Part shown: positions 35,165 to 45,397 of the stretch, one piece after another
How the letters are laid out: each line of letters opens with the position of its first letter
Numbering within the stretch: position 1 is the stretch's first letter
Translations under genes and position numbers: made by a program
Assembly (NCBI GenBank): GCA_014621425.1
Contig: JAANBB010000299.1
Span: forward strand, 1-50,136
Direction: 5' to 3'
DNA from: Cylindrodendrum hubeiense
Lineage: Eukaryota > Ascomycota > Sordariomycetes > Hypocreales > Nectriaceae
Length of the DNA: 50,136 nt
The notes under the pieces: generated by a model
The model's input: the letters and a program-made list of their open reading frames with translations, nothing else
What the model was told of the DNA's origin: nothing
Database searches by the model: none

Positions 35165-36612
35165 TCATTTTGCCCCCTTGACGGTCTTCTTGACGTTTAG
35201 TGCCCACTTCAGCTTGGCGAGAGCATCTCTCGACTCCTCCAGGATCTGTTCTTGCTCCTCTTCCCTCCTCTGGGCGTTGGTTTTGATGTCTTTGAGGCCA
35301 TCCTCCTGAGCCTTCTTGTATTCTTCAAACAAGCGCGCAATCTCGTCCTTTTCATGCCTCAATTGCTTGATATTGCCGTCCTGCTGGTCGCACAGTTCCC
35401 TTAGGGTCTGGATCTTGTCGTCGTCCTTTTTTCGCTCCTCGACCAGCTCGCTGATCTGGGTCTTAATCTTAGATGTCGCGCGCTTGACCTCGTCGCCTTG
35501 GTCTCGCCAGTGTGAAGAAATGGCGTTGTAACGGCCCTCCATCAACTGTGCATGAGTCGTTGCCTCATCAACTTGGACTGTTGTTTCGCTCTTCATCTTA
35601 TCCATCTCTTCCTTCCAATTCTTTTCCCGCTCTAGGGCCTTGGTGGTCTTCTTCTTTTCCAATTCGACATTCGCCGTCAGCGTCTCGACTTGTCGCTCCT
35701 TTCTGGCTAACAAGGTCTTTGTCACATTGGCCTCCAACAGCCGGCTTTCGTAGTCGCTGATAATTCGCTCCATCTTGTCCTCGACGAGTTTGGCGGCTTG
35801 TTTCGACTCCTCTGCACGCAGCCGCTCGATTTTGATGTCCCGTTTGAGGGCCTCATTGTCGCTGACGAGTTTGTTGATGACGCGCCCAGTCTTGCCCAGC
35901 CCGGCCTTGCCAATTGTCGAGTCCCACTGACCGTCAACCTGCTCTCCGCCTTCGGAGGCCACGGGGGCTTCCGGATCCGGCGTTGTCTCTACTACCCTCG
36001 CAGCAGTCGAGTTCCATCGTGTGGGCGTGTTGGGACCCGAGTCGGGTTTTAACCTGACGGTTGGGGGGGTTCTGTTGTGTTGGCTTCCATCGGTGGCGGA
36101 CATGGCACTCATGTTGCTGTTGACGCTGCTGGAAAAGGCGCTGTGCTTGCTGTCGGGGCTGGACTCGGAGCCCTCGAAGCTCGGGACGCTTCGAATGGTG
36201 CTGGACCTTGCCAGGCCAGACTTGTAGGAGGCGGGTATGCGGCCCTTCATGCTGTTGATGAAGCCGTTGGAGGCGGGAGCTAAGGTCTTTTCAGTGGTAC
36301 CATGTAATTCGGAATTCCTTGTCGCGGCTGCTGCTGGTGAGGTTCTACATTAGCAAATATTCGTGGGAAAAAAGATCTAGCGCAAGGCTGACGTGCGGAG
36401 GAAGGAGATGGAAGAAAGGCAGGCGACGGAGGCTGCGGTCGCTCGCTGGGAATTGTGGGGAGCTGTTTCAAGGATTGGGGGAGGGGGGTGACAATTCAGG
36501 CATGCACGAAATGCAGTGCTGTGTTGTGTGCAGACGCAGTGCGGGAGGGCGTACCGTTGACAGCGTCCTTGTGGATGGCAAAGTCTTTCTTCTGGAGGCG
36601 GTTCCGTGGCAT
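35165..36612 (-). CDS. SHE3: She3-like coiled-coil protein
   Basis: Exons complement(join(35165..36333, 36555..36612)), 408 residues. The 58-nt first exon (MPRNRLQKKDFAIHKDAVN) joins to ...AAATRNSELHGTTEKTLAPASNGF. Residues 1-145 are disordered and Ser/Thr-rich. From the DGQWDSTIGKAGLGKTGRVINKL landmark onward, a nearly continuous coiled coil runs to about residue 400, ending NVKKTVKGAK. This pattern matches filamentous-fungal proteins named SWI5-dependent HO expression protein 3; the name is from memory. In yeast She3 links the RNA-binding She2 to the myosin Myo4 for bud-directed mRNA transport. Whether filamentous members do this is unknown. The intron is 221 nt, and its 3' end has a row of CAG triplets that could be alternative acceptors. 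Another coiled-coil adaptor remains possible. Confidence 0.6.
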
Positions 36613-37183
36613 CGCGCAGCCTCGATGTGACGGCGGTGCGGCGATTGGGAGGGGAGCGGGCACGGCGACGTCAAGTAAATAAAGCAAAGCGCCGCTCAAG
36701 GTCTGGTGTGAAGGGAGGAACGGGCGGCCTGGAAGACGGGTGGACGGATTGATGGGGGTGGATGAATCGGGTGGATGAATCGGGTGTGTTGGGTTGGGTG
36801 TAGCGCGTTAATTGACGTCCGGCGGGTTTGGGCCCGCTTGTCAGCTGGATCCTCGGGGCGCTCCAGGTCTTTGCTAGTAGATGGTTCGAAGCTGAACCCG
36901 AGAGCTGAGCCGGGTCGATGGCAGCTGGTAGGTCGCTTTTGGCGTGTTGTTGCACAAGCAACAGAGGGTGTGTCGTGTGCCGGGGAGAAACTCGTCGAGA
37001 GATGAAAGGAGGCGATGCTCTCAAAGCGCAAGGCTGGTTAGGTGAGTAAGCTCGACGGGGCCATTCAACGGCGACTTCGAAACAAAGCAGGTGGCCAGAC
37101 AAAACAGCAGCGGCGTCAGTACCGGCGTCAGCATGAACAACGCGCAGGGACGGCAGAAGCAGCAGAAACACGCAGTGACCACA

Positions 37184-37211
37184 CGCAGACGCAGACGCAG
37201 ACGCAGACGCA
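37184..37211. repeat. CGCAGA hexanucleotide microsatellite
   Basis: About 4.7 perfect copies of CGCAGA in noncoding sequence, flanked by further CAG-rich text. In the opposite strand it creates a false Ser-Ala repeat frame. Confidence 0.8.
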
Positions 37212-37440
37212 ACAGCAGTGGGCAAGGAGCGCCGTAGGATCCGGGGCACAAGATGGGGGGCAAGGAAGTGGCCACGACGAACGAGAACCGAGAACCGAAA
37301 ACGAACATGCAATGTTATTTGGCCTGGACGCATGGGAAACATTGACGACGCCCATGGCCGATTTTCAGGCCCACAGGGAAGCCCCCGGCTTGCAAGGGTG
37401 CAGGGCTGGTCCCGTCCGTCCAACCCGTTTAATGGGGGGG

Positions 37441-37650
37441 CCGGTACCTAGCCACAGGTACCCTAGTTACCTGCCGAGCCATGCCTCATGCCCAGTGGGT
37501 TGCGCGTTGCCCACTGAAACCTCAGCCGCTAGTCCGCCCTGCCACCGCCAGCGACCGCCAAAGCCTAGGTACTCAGGTAGGTACTTACCTAGGAGGGTAG
37601 GTATTTTAGGTACGGTAGGCAGGTAGATAGGCAGGTAGGTAGGCACCGCC
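37441..37650. repeat. AGGTACCT-type repeat island (second)
   Basis: Two clusters (37441-37472 and 37565-37650) of AGGT/ACCT tetramers forming GGTACC, CCTAGG and AGGTAGGT strings, of the same composition as the island at 21902-22083. It lies between the She3-like and PTA1 genes and does not overlap coding sequence. Confidence 0.7.
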
Positions 37651-38792
37651 GCGCGATGCATGATAGTGATCCGGGTGCGACGACGGCGCTGACGCTGCTG
37701 ACCCCTCCACTGGAGCTCAGTGGGCCACTGGCCCGGCAACCCCGTCCTCCCCGTCTCTCCCTAGCAGCGCAACGCCGGGGCGCCTCATCCGCCCTGGCGT
37801 CGCCCGTCACCCGTCGCCCGTCATCTCGGCTTCGCTGTTGAGCTTCTCCTACCTCTGAATTTCCCCGACGCCCCCTGGCATTTCGGGCTCACGTGTGGCT
37901 TCAATAGACACGGCGTCGTTCGTTTGTTTCTTGCTTCGTTTTCGTCTTTGTTTCGTCTCAAGCAGCCAAAGCAGCCACCTCCATGTCATCTGCCCTTTGT
38001 CGTCCTGGCGTTGCACAGCACGAACACGCAGGGACAGATATCCGTTCCCTGGGATCCGATCAAAGAAGCAAGTTAATGAAAAGTGACCTGTTGCAAAGTG
38101 ACCACCGTCTCTAATTAATCCACCGAGACACAAGCCCATTCGGGAACCCCAAAAATGGGGCTTTACCAGTAGGGTAGAGGCGGAAGCTCAGATACTCAGA
38201 TACTCAGCCGTGGCCGTCTAACATGCTCGTGGTTGATCAACCTTTATTCTCTTGTCCTACTCTGTCATACACTACTGGTGCCCACAGCTATCTTCCCAAG
38301 TCTCATCGGCCTGTTAGATATAGGCTGCTCCATCCATTGGTGAGCCTTACAACACTGCTGTGCTCGTCCAATCATCTCTCTGATATATCGAGGCCACCAT
38401 TGTCGCTGCTTGATGGGTCCCAGTGCCTGAATCGCTCTTCTCTCGCGAGCCCATGATCCGTAGATCCCTGACATATCTCTACAAAAATTTTCCTCTGAAG
38501 CCAATAAACGCCTGCCGATGCCTTGTTCGTAGTTCCTTGCCGTTCTCAACCACCCTCTCCTTTCCCTAACCGTGCAGCGGGGCGCAGGAAAAGCAACACC
38601 TCGGCCCCTCACAGCCCTCACAGCCAGCCAACAGCTTGTCATAACCCCAGAACCATCATCCGTCGGGCTTACATTTAATACACAAAAGAATATTGATCGA
38701 CTTGCATCGGTCAACGGGAGCCTGTTGCTGCCACGCTGTACCGCGTATCAAATTGGAGTCGTGTTCGCCAATCGCCAACCCAACCAACCCAC

Positions 38793-41180
38793 TTATGCCG
38801 CGATGGCTGGTGCAGCAGCTGGCCCCGGGTTGTCACTGCTGGTATCACGGGCGGCCTCGATAAATCCTGGACGGTACTTCGAGAGGTACTTCGCAGCCAT
38901 TGGCCTCGCGTCCTCGACTGTAATACGTGTCAGTAGTGCTCATGTTGGGAAAGGGAAGCTGCACTTACAATCGGTCCAAATATCTTGCACAGTATCTAGC
39001 GCAATCTCCTTGACGGGCGGTCGCATCATGACCTGGTACAGCAAGCTCGTCAAGGCCAGCTGCACAACACTCGGGTCGCGGCACATGTGCTTCACTCGCG
39101 AAAGAATGGTCTTGTTGAGCTCGGGGATCTCGCTCAGGAAGCGCGTCAGCACCTTATCTTGCGGGTGCAGGTACGGCAAGAAGCCGTCAATGAGTCGCAA
39201 ACAGCATTTTTCGTAATGTAGCGGTCTGTCACCCTCGGACTTTTGCTGTAGCTTGTCGTTGTACCACTCCTCGCAGAGCCACGACACGGCCACGTCAATG
39301 TGCCTTCGGAAGTCTTCCATGACGTAGCTGTAGAGCACGTCACGAATGTTGTTGCTGAGTGATTGCGAGGCCGATGGGTCGTCCTCGTCTTTCACGGAAA
39401 TATCCTCGAGACCAGCCGACGAGCGGGTTGCCAGCCGGGCCAGGATGGTCATCCACGAGTCCCGAGTACCAGAGCTGGCAGCCAACCTGCTGAACCCGGC
39501 CTTGTATTTCTTCGTTGCTGGGTCCTCGAGTGATTTCATCATCTCTACCACACGAGTCACTGTTCCGTTGCCTGCAATCAGTGCCGTTTCTGCTGTTAGG
39601 GTCTGCGGCTGGGCAAGATGGAACGATTTCAAGGCTAGACCGCCCTCCAATGCGGACTCGTCGACCATCGGGGAGCTATCTAACTTATTGAGGATCTGTT
39701 CCGTATCCTCGGCTTGGTAGAAATCAGGCTCGTAGTCGTCATCATCCTCATCTACACCAAGAGGGGCAGTGTTGGGGTTCAGCTCAGGGGGTGGAGCACT
39801 GGAAAGGACATCTAAGCGGCCACGGATACCGTTCACGGCCTTGATCAACACCTGGGGATCTAGCCTTGAGAGTGTTGTGACAGCGATTTTAGCCACCAGA
39901 GGGGCGGGGACTTGTGATATGTCAAAGGTCCTCAGTGCGTCGTTACCAATCAAGGTGAAGACTTCAGCAAGACTGTGTATACCAGGAGCCAGCGGGGGGA
40001 CCTGGATTTGAGCTGGGGTAAGGCGTTGTCGCTTAGCATCATAAGCATCGTGATTCCGCGTCTCCATTGGGCGTTTCCTCGATCCATCGAAGATATCAGA
40101 CATGGTGCGCATCATACGCTCCACGTACTGGTGGATCCTGGGAACATTCGGGTTGTGAGGGTCTCTCTTTGCGAGGTGAATCAGCAACAAACGGCTCGTC
40201 TTCTCCATAGATTTTATCATCACTCGGGACTTGGGGGTTAGAGGAGAGTTGGCGAGCTTGAGGGGGTTGAAGTTAAGGATGGCGTTGAGAATCCGGTTTG
40301 AGGTTGTCGGGCGCGTTCGAATGAGGATCGAAAGACAGTTTAGTGTCGCATCAACAACCAAGGCGTCGCTATACGATTTCGAATGTCAGCAACGAAAATC
40401 CATCTTTCAACTTAGTTAGTATCATGTTCTTACCTGCTCTCTTGCAAGACAGTCAACATGCGATCTAATAGACCAGTTGCCTCGGCTTCAAGTGTTCTCT
40501 GGTCGAGAGACTGGTGGTTTGGGGGAACCTTGTCCAAAGAAACGTCGAGAGTTCCACCGTACTACCATTTTTTTGTTAGCGACATCCTCCTCTCGTTCGA
40601 ATGGAGATGCTCATACCCTCAGCTCGGAACCAGTAGCGACACTCTGTGCTAAAACTACCCGTTGCGCAAACTTGATGCAGCATATTCTCACAGAAGGAAC
40701 GGCATTGTCCCATATCCTCAAGATTTTTTGCTTGATCGCCACCATTCGCTCCCAGGTAATCGTATCGTATCCGTTGTTGATGCTGCAGGACACGCGGTCA
40801 GTCATTAGACATACCAAGCTACAGGATAGGGGAGCGACTTACATCCACCTCATAGCCAGGGGATAGATACTGGCAGCAGTCTGAATCACGCTTCGCAACA
40901 CCTGGGGGTCCTCGCGATCATTCGCAATCATGGATTCCAACGTCGTCAACACATAGGGCTGCATCGTCTCCTTCTCCCCATTGGGCAGCGCAGGCGTCGC
41001 AAACGCTTCGGCAAGGAATTCGGCTCCCCATCGTCGCAGCTCGAGGGGCGCTGACGGCCCAATGATAGGTAGTATGCCTTTGACTACGCTAGGGTAGTAC
41101 TTGACGTCTCCCAGAACGAGTTTTCGGGCATCGTCGAGCTGGCGGATCTGGTCTGAGACCGAGAGCGTTGGCGTCGCCAT
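38793..41180 (-). CDS. PTA1: mRNA cleavage and polyadenylation factor subunit Pta1/symplekin
   Basis: Exons complement(join(38793..38917, 38969..40368, 40434..40561, 40617..40782, 40843..41180)), 718 residues. Scaffold of the nuclear cleavage/polyadenylation factor, binding the phosphatase module and other 3'-end factors (family knowledge). The N-terminal 300 residues are helical HEAT-like sequence typical of symplekin/Pta1 (LRRWGAEFLAEAFATPAL, TWERMVAIKQKIL, VRICCIKFAQRVVL, PLKLANSPLTPKSRVMIKSMEKTSR). A basic stretch (DAYDAKRQRL), an acidic loop (DEDDDDYEPDFYQ) and a helical C-terminal part (DVAVSWLCEEWYND, YLHPQDKVLTRFLSEIPELN) follow. Length is close to yeast Pta1 (785) and fission yeast Pta1 (670). 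The small last exon adds FEDARPMAAKYL and about 35 more residues. The four introns are 51-65 nt. It is divergent from COA3 across about 625 bp. Confidence 0.92.
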
Positions 41181-41804
41181 GGTAATTCGCTGGGGGTGGG
41201 ATCGCGGCCAGCAAGAGAAGCCGGGAAAAGGCGGCGGAACGCGGGATTCGATGGTCCGCAGGGGGATGCAAGGGTCATATGTTGTACAGGAGTCGGAGCT
41301 GGTGGTTGATAAAGTTGGCGATGCGGCTCTGATGTCGCGCGACTAGGCTGAGCTTGCCAGATGGACTTTTCCACTACGTCCTCATGCTCTGCATCAAAAG
41401 ACCCTGGTCCAGCGGAAAATATAATCCGTCGTCGTGGGTATTCGCGGTCGTAATCGAGTCGCAGGGCGCCAAATCGGTCGTGTGCGCTACGCGTGCGTCT
41501 GTGTCGTTGGTTATGATCCGTCCTTTGTCTCGAAGTCGGCGTCAGGTTTTGGCGACTGGCTTGACGCGGGAGCAGAGACGTGAAGGGGACCCATGCCACA
41601 AGCTCCAGTGTGCCTGGAGCCAAGTGCTGTACGTCACGCCCACTGTCGTTTAGCCGACGTTGAGCCGCCCGCGAAGATCTCCCAAAGTCGCAACGTCCGA
41701 GATGGGACCATAATTCTTGCAATTCAACGACTCCAGTCCGGTTCTATTTGCGCCTTGTTCAACTAGGTCCGAATATTTGCTTCGGCGCATTTACAGCATT
41801 CACC
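41181..41804. promoter_or_regulatory. Shared divergent promoter region of PTA1 and COA3
   Basis: 624 bp separate the start codons of the divergent PTA1 and COA3 genes, so both promoters must lie here. Open frames on either strand (for example 41084-41722 minus) overlap the PTA1 start and are rejected as leader translations. No clear TATA box was found. Confidence 0.6.
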
Positions 41805-42131
41805 ATGGCCAAGTTCGTTCCCCAATCTCCCGTTGCGCCCCCAGTGGACTGATCTCACACCCCGACAGCCCACACTCAACCTACTACGACCGCCGCCTCC
41901 GTCAAGGCCCCGCGCTCATCCGAGCCCGACGACCATACCTCGTCAAGAATACTGTCACTGGCCTGGGACTTTTGGCAGTTGTGGGAAGCATCTGTATGTG
42001 CGACAGAGCCCGCAATGGCAATTCTTTGCTTACCGTCTCTAGATTACTACACCCTCAATGCCGTTGGCCAGGACGACTTCGAAGACGTCAAGGTGCCCGA
42101 TCAGCCCCGGAAATCCGTTGGATCCAAGTAA
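41805..42131 (+). CDS. COA3: Cytochrome c oxidase assembly factor 3 (Coa3/CCDC56 family)
   Basis: Exons join(41805..41812, 41869..41993, 42043..42131), 73 residues. Inner mitochondrial membrane protein that with Cox14 binds newly made Cox1 and controls its translation and assembly into complex IV (family knowledge). The protein starts MANPHSTYYD, has the conserved basic block RRLRQGPALIRARRPYLVKN, one hydrophobic helix (about residues 31-47, TGLGLLAVVGSIYYYTLNAV) and the conserved QDDFEDVKVPD tail. The first coding exon is only 8 nt, and the introns are 56 and 49 nt, so the gene is invisible as one open frame. The donor of intron 1 (GTTCGT) is weaker than usual; the frame leaves no better choice. 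Confidence 0.88.
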
Positions 42132-42640
42132 ATCGCCTTTGGTAGCTAGCTGCCAGACCTGATCAGCCTTGCCTAGCCCAGGCAGGATCGCGGCGACCTG
42201 GTGTTGGAACACGGATATTGATTACGGATATGAAGGACAAAAGCAGGCGATCCCATTCATGCTACCTGCTGGTTATAACGCCTTATAGTCCCCAAAACCC
42301 CCTGTATAACATGTAGTTACAACGTCTTTCCCGAAATATGTATGGGTACAAAGGATCCTGTACACTAGTCCCTGAAGCATGCGAGACCTTGTCTGCTGCC
42401 ACAGTATGATGCCACCCTTCTCCAACCCTCAATAAAAGAACTACGCCGTCATATAGACGCGCCCTGTGCTCCCAGCCGTGTCCAGCATTCAAGACGAAGG
42501 AAAAATGAATTGTCGAAGCGTAGCCGACTGTTCCCCTTGGGTATCACAAAATCCGATTGCAAAACAAACAATCCTCCTCATTCCCTAGCCAAGTTGACAA
42601 CGGGACAAAACTTAATGGCAATAAACTAGAACTCCATCGT
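42132..42640. other. Convergent 3' intergenic region between COA3 and DEP1
   Basis: 509 bp between the stop codons of two convergent genes. It should contain both polyadenylation regions. No gene or RNA is seen. Confidence 0.6.
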
Positions 42641-44745
42641 TCATGCCGCCGCCGTTTTCGGTCCGCGGTTGATGGTCGTAATGCCGCCAACTCGCTTCAT
42701 CTGGTGGTGAGCTGGATTGAGCACAGATCTTGTCAACTCTGGGGATTCGGATAGCCGGTTCGAGAGCGCGGGAGAAGATTGTTGCTTCGGGTTCGATCCG
42801 GGGAAAGGTGGTTTTATATCCGTAGGAGGAACCAATCCCTGCTGCGTTCCTCGACCACTGGCGTTTTCACTCCGTCCCTCCCCTGTTGTGTTTAGGTTGG
42901 GGTACATCTTATGTGCCAAGTGGTTTGGGTTCGCCCAGGGTGTTTCCCGGAGGAACTGCTCTCCCGCGGGACCGATTCGATCAAAGGATGGTGAGTTGTA
43001 ATCGTCACGAGACTGTGCTGGTTGTTTATTCCGTCCACGTCTGGCTCGCTTGGCAAGAGTCAGTTGGGTACAACATGGGAACCGGCTCGATCATCAACAT
43101 ACCTCGATAGCAGCCAAATCATCCTCAAGTTCTGATGCAGAGGCGCCCTTCATCTCAGGACCGGCTGGGAATCCTTCGTACTTGGCGATGCTCGCTAATG
43201 TCGAAACCTCGGTGTTGTATGCAACAGCATTCCTAATCCGCTGTGCAGGGTCCTTGGGGAACAGCAGCCCGCAATCCTGCAAGCTGTGTGCGCTTCGTCT
43301 CGCAGTCTGGACGTCGTACCACTCCTGGTTGAGGGCCTCCAGGGTTTTCTCTCGTTTCTCGCGAACACCCTGGAAATATTGGCCCCAAATCTGCGCTCGC
43401 TGAGCCACCGACTTGCGCTCGTGGGCTTTAGTTCGATAGTCGAGTTCTTTGTTGATCTCTCGGAGCTTCTGGTCCAGTCGGTCGTCAAGGCACTGCTTCA
43501 TGTTCAAATATTCGGGGTGCGATGGCACAGCGGCCAACAGCGATTGCTCTTCTTCTTCCAACCGTTGTAGCCTGTCCTTGTAGAGCCTGGATGGACGTCA
43601 GCACAAAAAAATAAGGGCCGGAAAAGATGGCCATACCTGTCTCTGAAGACTCCAAACATATCCTCAATTTGCGTCCAATCTCTGTAGGCGGCGTGTTTTC
43701 TCTCCACTGATGAATCTGGTAAGCAAGGGTTGAAATCATATGAGCTGGGCGGATTTTTCTCACGCTCTTCGTCATGGGCAGTGGCTGCATCCACTTCCTC
43801 GTCCACATCTGCGTCTGCCTCCTCGCCGTGGTGTTCAACGTCTGTCCCACCATCTCGGGCGCCATCATGGCTTCCCCCATCAGTCTCAGGGTCGATGTCG
43901 ACTGGGGGAGCAGCCTTCCGCTTCGACCCACTGCGTCCCCTTTTCTTCGTCGCTCGGGTTGTGCGCTCTGTCACGTCATCCTCATGCGCCAGAGTCTTCT
44001 TGCGGGGTGAGCTGTCGCCGTCTTCAGCAGGTGTCTGGGTACCGCTGCTGTCGTTAGCCGGCGTCGGCTCATCCTCGTGCATCACAGTGTCCTCGGCTAG
44101 TTTTGGATCGCTCGAATCGTGATCAAGCCCCGAGCTGGTTCGTTTTCTAAGTGGCTGCTCGGGCTCTGAAAAATCGGCTGCTGGTGAGCGTTTTCGCTTG
44201 CGCTCTTGTGAATCATGCTTGTGCTCGTCGTCGACGCTCGTGTCTTTGGTTGTCGCAGGCTTCGTTGGGGAATCGTCGATGATGGTAGGGGAGCCAATCG
44301 ATGCATCGTCGCCCGAGAGGGATTCGTCGTCGCCGTGCAGGGCATGCTCGTCGAGGTTTGCCGTCCGCCGAAGCTTGCTGGGAGTGTGCTCAAACACCTG
44401 GCCCTCGTTGAACTGGTCGACGACGACGTCCCGCTGGCGCTGATGCCTCGGGGTGTCGAAGAGCCTCTCGGTCTCAGCTTCTGTGTCGTTTGCATCCGAG
44501 TTGAGGTCGGAGTGGGCGTCAGACAGGACGCTGTCCGAGTCGGACGCCTCCTTCTTGGACCCTATGCTTGGCTTGGAGAGCTCGTCGTCGTCGTCGATGT
44601 CAAGCTGCATGTGCTCGAGTTCCTCCTCGTTGTCGTCCTTGTCGTCAACCTCGCTCAGCGGACTGGAAATGTTGCTGTCCGCATGGTCAAGGCCCCCGAC
44701 TCCGGGAGGAGAGAGGGGCGGGGCAGCAGAAGCGGTTGCTGCCAT
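42641..44745 (-). CDS. DEP1: Sds3/Dep1-like subunit of the Rpd3L histone deacetylase complex
   Basis: Exons complement(join(42641..43048, 43103..43586, 43637..44745)), 666 residues. Nuclear corepressor subunit; Sds3-domain proteins hold the class I deacetylase and Sin3 together (family knowledge). The first 340 residues are disordered, acidic and Ser-rich with basic patches (ATKKRGRSGSKRKAAPP) suitable for nuclear import. The Sds3-like region covers about residues 350-530: RDWTQIEDMFGVFRDRLYKDRLQRLEEEEQ, then HPEYLNMKQCLDDRLDQKLREINKELDYRTKAHER and IWGQYFQGVREKREKTLEALNQEWYDVQ, a coiled coil. The tail contains a conserved-looking FLRETPWANPNHLAHKMYPNL segment. The ATG at 44745 (MAATASAAPPLSPPG) is chosen over the in-frame ATG at 44961, whose extra residues look like a CT-rich leader. 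Introns are 54 and 50 nt. Whether it is the Dep1 or the Sds3 orthologue is not settled. Confidence 0.85.
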
Positions 44746-45397
44746 CGCTGTCGGAAGACTCGCAGCGAGCGCGTAGTTGTGCTCAATGGGGAGTCGCGAG
44801 CTGGGTGAGGTGTTGGGGCGAAGCTGGGTGCTGGTCGGTGGGCCGGTCGGAGCGGACCGCGCTCGGGAAGAGAGGAGAGGGACGGTCGCAGGGACGGCAG
44901 AGGGAGCCAGCGATTGTGGATGCAATTTCGGGGGGGAGATTCGGCCTAGTCGGAGGCCCAAGAGGCAAACTGTCTCGTGGGTGCGCAGGCCAGACGGGAG
45001 GTTGCTGTTGGCGTGACGGTTGAGGGGGGAAGTGTCTGGGGGATGGGGGATGGCGGACGGCGGACGGTGGGTGGATGGTGGACGACAGTGGACGCTCCCG
45101 ATTTGCGCTGGGGGGCCATAGCGCCAGTCAGTCGCCAGAGGAAAACCGAGAGCGGGCTGAATGACGGGGCATGGGCGGTGAGTCGCGGCAGAAAGCTGCT
45201 CGGCTGGCGCTCATGGCCAAGCCGCATGCCCAAGCCAATGACGACGCCTGCTTCCGGCGCAAGGCTTCGGCGGCCAAAAATTCAAGTGGGCCTCCGTAGC
45301 TGCACTTTTTCTGTGTCTTTTTTTACTGCCGTCCAGCGCGCTGCAACCCGGTTTTTCTCGAGACAACCAGGACGCTTCTACCAGACAATCTCGCAAG
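44746..45397. promoter_or_regulatory. Shared divergent promoter region of DEP1 and NOP12
   Basis: 652 bp separate the two divergent start codons. Pyrimidine-rich leader sequence faces each gene. Frames such as 44946-45233 and 45211-45621 on the minus strand are not supported. Confidence 0.6.

Larger units (their letters stand above)
36613..38792. other. Intergenic region with simple repeats
   Basis: About 2.2 kb, the promoter side of the She3-like gene and the 3' flank of PTA1. It holds a hexanucleotide tandem repeat, a second AGGTACCT-type island (37441-37650), and a duplicated GGTGGATGAATCGG near 36756-36785. The 250-codon minus-strand frame 36671-37423 reads through the microsatellite and was rejected. 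Confidence 0.55.

Noticed and set aside
36671..37423. 250-codon minus-strand open frame
   Set aside because: It reads through the CGCAGA microsatellite as a Ser-Ala repeat, overlaps the upstream region of the She3-like gene and shows no domain.
44746..44961. Extra 72 residues upstream of the Sds3/Dep1-like protein
   Set aside because: They are a Pro/Ser/Arg-rich translation of a pyrimidine-rich leader. The ATG at 44745 fits better.
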